The notes beneath the pieces were generated by a model. It worked only from the letters and a program-made list of their open reading frames with translations. It did not search any database and was not told where the DNA came from. From the NCBI RefSeq assembly GCF_030704305.1, contig NZ_CP131935.1:1922001-1986000 (forward strand): a stretch of DNA of 64,000 nt, given 5' to 3'. Every line of letters begins with the position of its first letter. The first letter of the stretch is position 1. This DNA comes from Massilia sp. R2A-15 (GTDB lineage: Bacteria; Pseudomonadota; Gammaproteobacteria; Burkholderiales; Burkholderiaceae_D). Positions 33,543 through 41,167 of the stretch are shown here, piece by piece. The translations under genes and the position numbers were made by a program.

Positions 33543-34805
33543 ATGGCTCCAATGAATCCCCGCGTTGCCGTGATCGGCGGCGGCCCGGCCGGCCTGATGG
33601 CGGCCGAGGTGCTGAGCCAGGCCGGCGCGCGCGTCGACCTGTACGACGCGATGCCGTCGGTCGGCCGCAAGTTCCTCCTGGCGGGGAAGGGCGGCATGAA
33701 CATCACCCATTCCGAGCCAGCCGCGGATTTCGTCGGGCGTTACGGCGCGCGGGCGGAGCAGGTCGGCGCGTGGCTGGCGCAGTTCGATGCGGCGGCGGTG
33801 CGCGAGTGGATCCATGGTCTCGGCATCGACACCTTCGTCGGCAGCTCGGGCCGGGTATTCCCGACCGATATGAAGGCGGCGCCGTTGCTGCGCGCCTGGC
33901 TGCACCGCCTGCGCGAAGCCGGCGTGCAGTTCCACATGCGCCATCGCTGGCTGGGATGGCGCGGCGAAGAGCTGGTGTTCGCCAGCCCCGAAGGCGAGCA
34001 GCTGGCGCAGCCCGACGCAGTGGTACTCGCGCTCGGTGGCGGAAGCTGGGCGCGCCTGGGATCGGACGGCGCGTGGGTTCCGCTATTGGAAGAAAAGGCG
34101 GTCGCGGTGGCGCCGCTGGCGCCGTCCAACTGCGGTTTCGATGTCGACTGGAGCGAGCATTTCAGCAGCCGTCACGCGGGCGATCCGCTGCTGACGGTGG
34201 CGATCGAATCCATCGGTGCTGACGGCAAACCCGTGCGGCGCAAGGGCCAGTTCGTCGTCACCGCGACGGGCGTTGAAGGCAGCCTGATTTACGCGCTGTC
34301 GGCGCCTCTGCGTGACCAGATCGCCAAGCATGGCAGCACCACCATCTGGCTCGACCTGGCGCCGGATTTCAGCGAGGACCGGGTGTACGACGAAGTGACC
34401 CATCCGCGCGGCGCGCGCTCGATGTCGAGCCACCTGCAAAGCCGGCTGGGGATCAAGGGTGTGAAGTCCGGACTGCTGCGCGAATGCCTGGACAAGGAAG
34501 CATTCGCCGATCCGGCACGGCTCGCGGCGGCCATCAAACGCCTGCCAGTGGTGCTGAAACGCGCGCGTCCGATCGACGAGGCGATCAGCAGCGCAGGCGG
34601 CGTCCGTTTCGATGCGCTGGAGCCGGACACCCTGATGCTGCGCGCCTTGCCGGGCGTGTTCGTGGCGGGCGAGATGATCGACTGGGAGGCGCCGACCGGA
34701 GGCTATCTGCTGACCGCGTGTTTTGCGAGCGGCCGAGCCGCAGCGCGCGGGGTCCTGAACTGGCTTCCCGAGCGTCCTACCTGCGAAGGCAGGGACCCAC
34801 GCTGA
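33543..34805 (+). CDS. BaiN/RdsA-family NAD(P)/FAD-dependent oxidoreductase
   Basis: 420 aa from the ATG at 33543 (another ATG at 33552). FAD-binding VIGGGPAGLMAAEVLSQAG near the N-terminus, GRKFLLAGKGGMNITHSE, and the C-terminal GVFVAGEMIDWEAPTGGYLL that closes the FAD site are the family hallmarks. Substrate unknown for this subgroup. The last 12 or so codons (after GVLNWL, PERPTCEGRDPR) lie inside a family-B palindromic repeat, which also supplies the stop. The original C-terminus has probably been replaced by repeat sequence. Confidence 0.88.
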   Translation: MAPMNPRVAVIGGGPAGLMAAEVLSQAGARVDLYDAMPSVGRKFLLAGKGGMNITHSEPAADFVGRYGARAEQVGAWLAQFDAAAVREWIHGLGIDTFVGSSGRVFPTDMKAAPLLRAWLHRLREAGVQFHMRHRWLGWRGEELVFASPEGEQLAQPDAVVLALGGGSWARLGSDGAWVPLLEEKAVAVAPLAPSNCGFDVDWSEHFSSRHAGDPLLTVAIESIGADGKPVRRKGQFVVTATGVEGSLIYALSAPLRDQIAKHGSTTIWLDLAPDFSEDRVYDEVTHPRGARSMSSHLQSRLGIKGVKSGLLRECLDKEAFADPARLAAAIKRLPVVLKRARPIDEAISSAGGVRFDALEPDTLMLRALPGVFVAGEMIDWEAPTGGYLLTACFASGRAAARGVLNWLPERPTCEGRDPR

Positions 34806-34863
34806 GCGTGCGAACCAGGTAAAGAGGATTCAGCATGGGTCCCTGCCTTCGCAGGGATGACGG
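34773..34863. repeat. Palindromic repeat pair, family B copy 1
   Basis: Two inverted copies of a unit whose core is CCTGCCTTCGCAGG flanked by AGC(A/G)TGGGTCC: one at 34773-34807, the other at 34831-34863. The first copy encodes the last residues and stop of the BaiN-like gene. It matches copies at 44302-44376 and 60283-60316. Confidence 0.8.
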
Positions 34864-34895
34864 TCTTCAGTCTGTCGAATAAGGTGCGACGTCCG

Positions 34896-35708
34896 TTACG
34901 GCTTGAACGCGACTTCGCCGGTACCGTTGCGGCTGACGTTGCGCTGCGCCGGGCCGCCATAGACGACCGCGTCGCCGCTGCCGCGCAGCGTCACATCCAC
35001 CGATTTGAGCGCGGTGACGACCGCGTCGCCCGATCCCATCATCTGCAGGTTGACCTCGTCGGCACTCAGGTGGCGCGCAATGACGTCGCCCGAACCGGTC
35101 TGCTCGGCCTTGAACTGCCTGGTCGAGCCGACCACTGTCAACCTGCCCGAACCGACCACCGCCACTTCGACCTTGTCGCTGGCGCCGCCGTTCATTTCTA
35201 GCTCGCCGCTGCCGTGGATTTCGGCCCTGACTTCCTTGTAGCGGCCGTTGAACTTGACGTTGCCCGAGCCGTCCAGGTTCACTTCGATGCGGTCGCCGCT
35301 GAAGCCGTTGATGGTGCTGTCGCCGTTGCCGCGCACCGCGATGTCCTCGATCGACGGCAGCACCAGCGTCACCTGCAGCGGATGGCGATGGTGCAGCAGC
35401 ATGCCGGTGGTGCCGATGTGCAGGGTGCCGTCGGAACCCCGGGTGGTGTCGATGTTGCCGAGCAGGCGCTGTTCGCCGCGCACCACCAGTGAGGGCACGG
35501 CGCCCTGGCGCAAGGTCAGGTCGATCGGTCCGTTCAGGTCGATCCCGCGGATGTCGCCGCTGACCGTGCGCGTTTCGGTTTGCACGGCGCGGCCGGCGCC
35601 GTTCGAGGGATTGCTGATTCCCTGGGCCCTCAGCATGCTGTACGACAGGCCGATCAGCAGGAAGGCCAGCACCAGCAGGCTGAATCCAACTTTCATTAAT
35701 GAGCGCAT
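34896..35708 (-). CDS. DUF2807 (GIN domain) exported beta-helix protein
   Basis: 270 aa. N-terminal signal/anchor (SLMKVGFSLLVLAFLLIGLS). Then the DUF2807 'auto-transporter head-like' fold: repeated short beta units with the pattern GSG(D/N/E)(L/V) about every 20 residues (NLDGSGNVKFNG, EIHGSGELEMNG, VVGSGRLTVVG, QTGSGDVIAR, MMGSGDAVV, LRGSGDAVVYGG). Such proteins are envelope-located and of unknown role. Follows the DUF1700 gene by 17 bp and forms an operon with it. No autotransporter barrel is present. Confidence 0.85.
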   Translation of the reverse strand: MRSLMKVGFSLLVLAFLLIGLSYSMLRAQGISNPSNGAGRAVQTETRTVSGDIRGIDLNGPIDLTLRQGAVPSLVVRGEQRLLGNIDTTRGSDGTLHIGTTGMLLHHRHPLQVTLVLPSIEDIAVRGNGDSTINGFSGDRIEVNLDGSGNVKFNGRYKEVRAEIHGSGELEMNGGASDKVEVAVVGSGRLTVVGSTRQFKAEQTGSGDVIARHLSADEVNLQMMGSGDAVVTALKSVDVTLRGSGDAVVYGGPAQRNVSRNGTGEVAFKP

Positions 35709-35725
35709 GCGTGTCTCCGTCGCGG

Positions 35726-36508
35726 TCAGCTGCCCTTGAGCAGCGAGTAATTCATTTGAACGTAACGCTTGATGCCAACGAACGTGTACTTGGTCACGAC
35801 AAGGCTGAGCAGGAACAGGATGATCGACCCGACCACCATGGCCAGGCCGAAGAAGGTCTGGGTAGTGCGCGAACCGGCGTCCAGGTCGGTCGAGATGCGG
35901 ATGCCGCGGCCGGCCACTTCCTCGGCGCGCTTGATGACTTCCGGAGATGGTTCGCCGTCGGCGTTGTCGGTGGCGTGGGCCGGCGGCGCGTCCTGCGGCT
36001 TGTCCTGGGACACGCGGATGCCGGTGTCGCCGATGGTGATCTTGGTCTCGGCGTCGCCCACGTCCCTGCCGTCGATGACGAAGTGGCGCAGCGGGCCGTC
36101 GAGCACCAGCTCGTTGGCGCCGGACAGGCCGCTGGCGGTAATGGCGATGCCGCCGATGTAAAAGCCCAGCGCGGCGGCGTACATCGCGGCCAGCAGCGAG
36201 GCGTAGACCGCGGCCGGCACCACCATGAACAGGTTGAAGATCGCCAGGCCGATGGCGGAGACGATGAAGCGCAGCAGGTTGAAGGGATTGCGCTTCTGCT
36301 CGAATGCCGACAGGTGCGAGCTGGCGCGCAAAGTCATCGCGATCTTCTTCGGGTCGTCGAGTTCCTGCGCGATGTCCTCTTCGGTGCGACCGGCGGACAC
36401 GCCGTCGACGAAACGCTGATCGTAATACGCCAGCGTCTTCGCCTGCAGTTCCGGCGCCAGGCCGGTCATGGCCCGCTTCAGCGCGTCGAGAAATTCCAGT
36501 TTGCCCAT
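35726..36508 (-). CDS. DUF1700 (HAAS-domain) membrane protein
   Basis: 260 aa. Residues about 1-65 are the cytoplasmic HAAS helical domain (EFLDALKRAMTGLAPELQAK; GRTEEDIAQELDDPKKIAMT), followed by three hydrophobic segments (about 76-100, 105-130 and 220-245). Family members usually pair with a PadR-type regulator that they sequester; no such regulator is present here. It precedes the DUF2807 gene, as it does in many genomes, indicating a shared envelope-stress or adhesion role that is not defined. Confidence 0.85.
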   Translation of the reverse strand: MGKLEFLDALKRAMTGLAPELQAKTLAYYDQRFVDGVSAGRTEEDIAQELDDPKKIAMTLRASSHLSAFEQKRNPFNLLRFIVSAIGLAIFNLFMVVPAAVYASLLAAMYAAALGFYIGGIAITASGLSGANELVLDGPLRHFVIDGRDVGDAETKITIGDTGIRVSQDKPQDAPPAHATDNADGEPSPEVIKRAEEVAGRGIRISTDLDAGSRTTQTFFGLAMVVGSIILFLLSLVVTKYTFVGIKRYVQMNYSLLKGS

Positions 36509-36509
36509 T

Positions 36510-36650
36510 TCAATTTCCGTGTGGTGCTACAAGTGCAATGTTGGCGGCCGCCTTCGTCCCGCCGATCAGCTCCGGCTGGACAATCACGACTGTGCTTGCG
36601 GCAACGATTGCCAGCAGTGCCAGGGTGCGAATGCCAAGTTGCAGGTTCAT
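36510..36650 (-). CDS. Very small membrane protein ahead of the DUF1700 gene
   Basis: 46 aa: MNLQLGIRTLALLAIVAAST followed by VVIVQPELIGGTKAAANIAL and a short tail. One helix with a positively charged N-terminus; could be an inner-membrane peptide or a cleaved secretion signal. The stop is 1 bp before the DUF1700 start, so it may couple translation. Ribosome site is weak (GGAC). No homologue recognised; it is below usual gene-calling size. Confidence 0.4.
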   Translation of the reverse strand: MNLQLGIRTLALLAIVAASTVVIVQPELIGGTKAAANIALVAPHGN

Positions 36651-36809
36651 GATGGTGTCCGGTGGAAGGTGCCAGTGTCGATGGTGCTACTGTACCGACC
36701 GCGCCCGGGCGAAACCACCGGGATGCGACAGGCTGCAAGATTCGCGGGGCAGGCGACGCTATAGGGCGATAATCGCTCGCGCCGCTGAGCCCAGGCGTTG
36801 GACTTCGAC

Positions 36810-38126
36810 TCATGCCAACGCCCGCGCCGCCGCCACCCCGCTGCGCACCGCCGTTTCGAGGGTTGCCGGATAGTCACTGGCCGTGTAGTCGCCGGCCAGC
36901 GCCAGTCCGGGCAGCGCGGTTTGCACCGGCGGCCGCGGCAGGCCCGGCGTGCAGGAAAACGTCGCCCGCTTTTCGGTGATCACCTGGGTCCAGCTCGGGC
37001 TGGCGAGTCCGAATATTTCCGTCAGTTGCTGTGCGATCGCCTGCGCCAGCGCCGCCTGACCGAGCGCCGCGGCGTCGAGCGACGCGCTGACGACCACGGA
37101 CAACAGGCCCGACTGGCCGGCGTCGAGCTGACCGCGGTCGAACACGAACTGGCCCCAGCGGCCGGTTTCCGGATCGTCGATCAGCGCGTAGAAAGGCTGG
37201 ACGAGCCGCACGCCGGCATCGTATTGCAGGTAACAGGTGGTGATCGGTTCGTACCCGAACACCGACAGCGACTCCGCCAGCCCCGGCGCCAGGGCCGCGG
37301 CGGCGGGCGGCGGCACCGCCAGCACTACCGAATCGAACGCCAAGCTGCATGCGCCGCCGACCGCGGCGCCGGTCGCCTCCACCTGCCAGCCACCCCCGCT
37401 TGCCTCGATGGCTGCCACTTTCGCGCCACAATGCACGGCGCCGCCCCGCTGTTCGACAAAGGCTGCCGCCGCGCGCGGGAACAAGGTGTGCAGGTCCAGT
37501 CGCGGCAGCAGCATGTCCGAAGCGGCGCGCTTCGCGCCCAGGCTGTCGCGCAGCACCGCGAGAAATACCCTGGCGGACGCGCGCTCAGGCGGCGTGTTCA
37601 GCGCGGCGAGGCACAGCGGGCGCCACATCAGCTGCACCAGCCGCGGCGTCTGGTCGAAGCGCTCCAGCAGTTCGCTGACGCTGCAATCGACGTTCAGTTG
37701 CCAGCCCATCCAGCGCGCGGTCGACGAGAAGCGCGCCAGCGCCATCTTGTCGGCGAACGCGAGGCCGCTGGCGCGCAGCAGCGCGGCTGCCATGTGCAGC
37801 GGCGCGGGCAGGCGCGGTGCGACGAAGTCCATGCCGCCGCTGGCAGGCGGATAGCGCATCTGCAGCGGCAGGTGCAGCAGCGCCGCCTTCGGATCCACGC
37901 CGACCCGGTTCAGCAGCCGCAGCGTCTCGTTGTAAGCGCCAAGCAGGATGTGCTGGCCGTTGTCGAGCATCCGGCCGTGCAGCTCCACCGCGCGCGCGCG
38001 TCCGCCCAAGGTGCGCGCCGCTTCGAACAGCGTGACGGCGCAGCCGGCGCCGGCCAGCTCCACCGCCGCGGCGCAACCCGCCCAGCCGCCGCCGACGACG
38101 GCGACGCGTTTGCCCGAATCAGCCAC
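36810..38126 (-). CDS. hpnE: Hydroxysqualene dehydroxylase
   Basis: 438 aa FAD-dependent amine-oxidase-like enzyme. N-terminal VAVVGGGWAGCAAAVELAGA; the dinucleotide fold and the C-terminal GLALAGDYTASDYPATLETA that ends FAD sites of this family are present. Reduces hydroxysqualene to squalene. Overlaps hpnD by 8 bases. Third in the hpnC-hpnD-hpnE series; upstream cyclase genes (hpnF/shc) are not in this window, so whether hopanoids are made cannot be told here. Confidence 0.92.
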   Translation of the reverse strand: MADSGKRVAVVGGGWAGCAAAVELAGAGCAVTLFEAARTLGGRARAVELHGRMLDNGQHILLGAYNETLRLLNRVGVDPKAALLHLPLQMRYPPASGGMDFVAPRLPAPLHMAAALLRASGLAFADKMALARFSSTARWMGWQLNVDCSVSELLERFDQTPRLVQLMWRPLCLAALNTPPERASARVFLAVLRDSLGAKRAASDMLLPRLDLHTLFPRAAAAFVEQRGGAVHCGAKVAAIEASGGGWQVEATGAAVGGACSLAFDSVVLAVPPPAAAALAPGLAESLSVFGYEPITTCYLQYDAGVRLVQPFYALIDDPETGRWGQFVFDRGQLDAGQSGLLSVVVSASLDAAALGQAALAQAIAQQLTEIFGLASPSWTQVITEKRATFSCTPGLPRPPVQTALPGLALAGDYTASDYPATLETAVRSGVAAARALA

Positions 38127-38952
38127 GGATGTAGGTTTTCCACGCCAGCCAGAGCTTGCGCAGCGGGGTCAGCGAAGTGCGATGGGTCAGCACGTTGAAG
38201 TTGTCGCGCTCGATTTCGCCGAGCACGGCGCGGTAGATCGCCGCCATCATCAGGCCGGGACGCTGGGCGCGCCGGTCTTCCAGCGGCAGCAGCGCGAACG
38301 CTTCGTCATAGGTGGCTTGCGCGCGCGCCGACTGGAACTTCATCAGCGCCTCGAACTTGTCGCTGTGGCGCGCGTTGAGCAGGTCCGCCGCCGTTACGCC
38401 GAACTGCTGCAGTTCGCTGATCGGCAGGTAGATGCGGCCCTTGCGCGCGTCTTCGCCAACGTCGCGGATGATGTTCGTCAGCTGGAAGGCCAGGCCCAGC
38501 TTCTCGGCGTATTCGAGCGTGCGCGGATTGGTCACGCCGAAAATGCTGGCCGACAGGATGCCGACCACGCTGGCGACGTGCCAGCAGTATTTTTTGAGGG
38601 CAGGGTAGTCGAGGTAGCGCGACTGGTTCAGGTCCATTTCCATGCCGTCGATGATCGCCTGCATGTGCTGCTCCTGCAGGTTGTAGACGGCCAGGTGCGG
38701 CTGCAGCGCCAGCATTACGGGATGGGTGCCGCCGCCCTTGTACATGGCCGACACTTCGGTGCGCCACCAGGCCAGCTTGATGCGCGCGATCGATTCGTCG
38801 GTCGCTTCGTCGACCGTGTCGTCCACTTCCCGGCAGAACGCGTACAGCGCGGTAATCGCCCGGCGCCGTTCGGGCGGCAGGAACAGGAAGCTGTAGTAGA
38901 AGCTGGAGCCGCTCTGGACGGTTTTTTGCTGGCAGTATTCGTCGGGGGACAT
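38119..38952 (-). CDS. hpnD: Presqualene diphosphate synthase
   Basis: 277 aa, all-alpha trans-isoprenyl diphosphate synthase fold. First Asp motif FCREVDDTVDE and second IIRDVGEDARKGRIYLP bind magnesium-diphosphate. Condenses two farnesyl diphosphates to presqualene diphosphate. Start MSPDEYCQQKTVQSGSSFYY is typical of HpnD. It follows hpnC across a 190-bp spacer filled with two repeats, so the earlier coupled arrangement seems to have been opened by repeats. Confidence 0.93.
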   Translation of the reverse strand: MSPDEYCQQKTVQSGSSFYYSFLFLPPERRRAITALYAFCREVDDTVDEATDESIARIKLAWWRTEVSAMYKGGGTHPVMLALQPHLAVYNLQEQHMQAIIDGMEMDLNQSRYLDYPALKKYCWHVASVVGILSASIFGVTNPRTLEYAEKLGLAFQLTNIIRDVGEDARKGRIYLPISELQQFGVTAADLLNARHSDKFEALMKFQSARAQATYDEAFALLPLEDRRAQRPGLMMAAIYRAVLGEIERDNFNVLTHRTSLTPLRKLWLAWKTYIRG

Positions 38953-39086
38953 GGATAAAAATGCAATTATTGGCGAATCGAAGCCGCTATTCTATAGGTC
39001 CGGCAGGCAATGCGGGCCGTGGACGCATGGATTTTTGGCTGCGGCGGCGACAAAGATCGGGCGAGACCGGCAGCGCACGCATCGCC

Positions 39087-39113
39087 GGGGTCTGGTCCCG
39101 CGGACCTGACCCC
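39087..39113. repeat. Palindromic repeat, family A copy 2
   Basis: A 27-base imperfect palindrome between hpnD and hpnC, pointing opposite to copy 3 (39141-39167). The two are separated by 27 bp and together form an inverted doublet of the REPIN type. Confidence 0.85.
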
Positions 39114-39140
39114 ATCTTGATCTGTCGAGATTCTTAACAT

Positions 39141-39167
39141 GGGGTCAGGTCCGCAGGACCGGACCCC
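39141..39167. repeat. Palindromic repeat, family A copy 3
   Basis: Overlaps the 3' end of hpnC: the last codons (GPVLRT) and the TGA stop of hpnC are inside this copy. It has one mismatch in the palindrome near the right arm (ACCGGACC instead of ACCTGACC). Confidence 0.85.
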
Positions 39168-39975
39168 TCATCCACAAGGCGCGCCAGGCGACGATCAGCC
39201 AGTCGAAAGGCCCGAGTTTCGGGCGGCGCGTAAAGACGTCGTAATCGGCGCGTTCGATCGATTCGAGGATGCGCAGGCCGCCTTGCACCACCAGCCGCAG
39301 TTCCCAGCCGATGCGGCCCGGCAGGCGCAGCGCCAGCGGGGCGCCCGACAGCATCACCGCACGGGCGCGCGCCACTTCGAACGCCATCAGCTCACGCCAG
39401 CGCGCATCGGCCGTCCAGCCGCGCAGCGCGGCCGGGTCCACGCCGAAGCGCGCCAGGTCGTCTGCCGGCAGGTAGATGCGGTCTTTTTCGCGGTCGATGG
39501 CGACATCCTGCAGGAAGTTGATCAGCTGTAAGGAAGAGCAGATCGCATCGGATTCGCGTACATTATTCTCATCCGCGGCGCCGTACAGGCACAGCATCAA
39601 CAGCCCGACCGGGTTGGCCGAGCGCCGGCAGTAGTCGAGCAGGGCGGCAAAATCCGGGTAGCGCTTGACAGCGACATCCTGCCGGAACGCGGACAGCAGG
39701 TCGCGAAACGGCTGCAGCGGCAGCTTGTACTGGCTGATCACGGCGGCCAGGCGCGCGAACATCGGGTCGTCCGTCGCTTCGCCGCGGGCGATCGCGTCCA
39801 GCGCCTGTTCGTAGCGCGCCAGCCCTGCCAGGCGTTCTGCGGGCGTGGCGTCGCCCTCATCGGCGATGTCGTCGGCACTGCGGGCGAACGCGTAGATCGC
39901 CTCGACCGCGGGCACCAGCCGTTTGGGCAGCAGGAAGGAGGCAACCGGGAAATTTTCGTAGTGATCGACAGGCAT
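39145..39975 (-). CDS. hpnC: Hydroxysqualene synthase
   Basis: 276 aa from the ATG at 39975 (MPVDHYENFPVASFLL); a TTG 18 bases upstream is open but less likely. Trans-isoprenyl synthase fold with FARSADDIADEGD and FLQDVAIDREKDR Asp-rich motifs and ICSSLQLINFLQDV. Converts presqualene diphosphate to hydroxysqualene. The last six to eight codons (MRGPVLRT) and the stop fall in a family-A palindromic repeat, so the natural C-terminus was altered by repeat insertion. Confidence 0.92.
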   Translation of the reverse strand: MPVDHYENFPVASFLLPKRLVPAVEAIYAFARSADDIADEGDATPAERLAGLARYEQALDAIARGEATDDPMFARLAAVISQYKLPLQPFRDLLSAFRQDVAVKRYPDFAALLDYCRRSANPVGLLMLCLYGAADENNVRESDAICSSLQLINFLQDVAIDREKDRIYLPADDLARFGVDPAALRGWTADARWRELMAFEVARARAVMLSGAPLALRLPGRIGWELRLVVQGGLRILESIERADYDVFTRRPKLGPFDWLIVAWRALWMRGPVLRT

Positions 39976-40078
39976 GGACAGTAAATGACGCAAAAGTCAT
40001 TTGTTTGGAATTGCGGTTATAATAATTTCAAAATAGAAAGCTTGTCGCCTTAGCTGCCGCATAATAAAGGAAATCATC

Positions 40079-41167
40079 GTGTCCGCATCCAAATTCGCGC
40101 GCCGGGCCTTTGCGCTCGCTGCCTTTGCCACCTTGTTGTCCGCCTGCTCCAAAGCCCCCGAAAAGACCGAGGAAATCCGTCCCGTGCGCACCATGACGCT
40201 GGCTGCCGGCAGCGTCGGCGTCAACGCCGAGTTTTCCGGCGAGGTGAAGCCCCGCTTCGAATCGCGGCTGGCGTTTCGAGTCGGCGGCAAGATCACCGCG
40301 CGCAAGGTCGATGTCGGCAGCGCGGTCAAGCGCGGCGACGTGCTGATGCAGCTCGACCCGCAGGACCTGAAGCTGTCCGCGGCCCAGGGGCTGGCAAATT
40401 TGCGAGCCGCCGAAACGAACCGCGATCTGGCGCGCGCGGAGATGAAGCGCTACCAGGAGCTGCGCAGCAAGAACTTCGTCAGCCAGGCCGTGATCGACGC
40501 GAAGGTGTCCGCGTACAAGGCGGCGCAAGCCAGCGTCGATGCGGCGCAGGCGGGCTACCGCGGCCAGTCCAACCAGGCCGGCTACGCCACGCTGGTGTCC
40601 GACATCGAGGGCGTGGTAACGGCGGTCGATGCCGAAGTGGGCCAGGTGGTCACTCCTGGCGCGCCGGTGGTGCGGGTGGCGCGGCTGGACGAAAAGGAGA
40701 TCGTCATCGGTGTCCCTGAGGACAAGGTCGACACCTTGCGCAAGGTGGCCGACGTGACGGTGCGGCTGTGGGCCAATCCGGGCGTGGTCATTCCGGGCAA
40801 GGTGCGCGAAGTGTCGCCGGTGGCCGATCCCGCCACGCGCACCTACCAGATCAAGGTGTCGATTCCAGCGGCGCAGCAGGGCGTCAAGCTGGGCATGACG
40901 GCGCAAGTGCAGTTTTCGTCCAACTCCGCCAGCCCACGCATCGTCGTGCCTTTGAGCGCGCTGGTGCAGGAAAAGGGCGTGACGTCGGTGTGGGTGGTCG
41001 AGAACGGCGCGGTGCGCATGGCGCCGGTGCAGATCGGCGGCGTGTCCGGCAACGACGTGGTGCTGGTCTCGGGCGCCGCGCCGGGCCAGGTGGTCGTGAC
41101 GGCCGGCGCCAACCTGCTCAAGGCCGGCCAGAAGGTCAAGCTGATGCCCGCCGAGGCCGCGAAATGA
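40079..41167 (+). CDS. RND efflux periplasmic adaptor subunit (lipoprotein)
   Basis: 362 aa with a GTG start after AAAGG. Signal with lipobox LLSAC (Cys23), so it is anchored at the inner membrane. HlyD/AcrA-like architecture: lipoyl half-motif GEVKPRFESRLAFRVGGKIT, alpha-hairpin (about 90-155), second lipoyl half QAGYATLVSDIEGVVTAVD, then beta-barrel and membrane-proximal domains. Stop overlaps the RND gene (ATGA). The adaptor bridges pump and an outer-membrane channel, which is not encoded here. Confidence 0.93.
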   Translation: MSASKFARRAFALAAFATLLSACSKAPEKTEEIRPVRTMTLAAGSVGVNAEFSGEVKPRFESRLAFRVGGKITARKVDVGSAVKRGDVLMQLDPQDLKLSAAQGLANLRAAETNRDLARAEMKRYQELRSKNFVSQAVIDAKVSAYKAAQASVDAAQAGYRGQSNQAGYATLVSDIEGVVTAVDAEVGQVVTPGAPVVRVARLDEKEIVIGVPEDKVDTLRKVADVTVRLWANPGVVIPGKVREVSPVADPATRTYQIKVSIPAAQQGVKLGMTAQVQFSSNSASPRIVVPLSALVQEKGVTSVWVVENGAVRMAPVQIGGVSGNDVVLVSGAAPGQVVVTAGANLLKAGQKVKLMPAEAAK

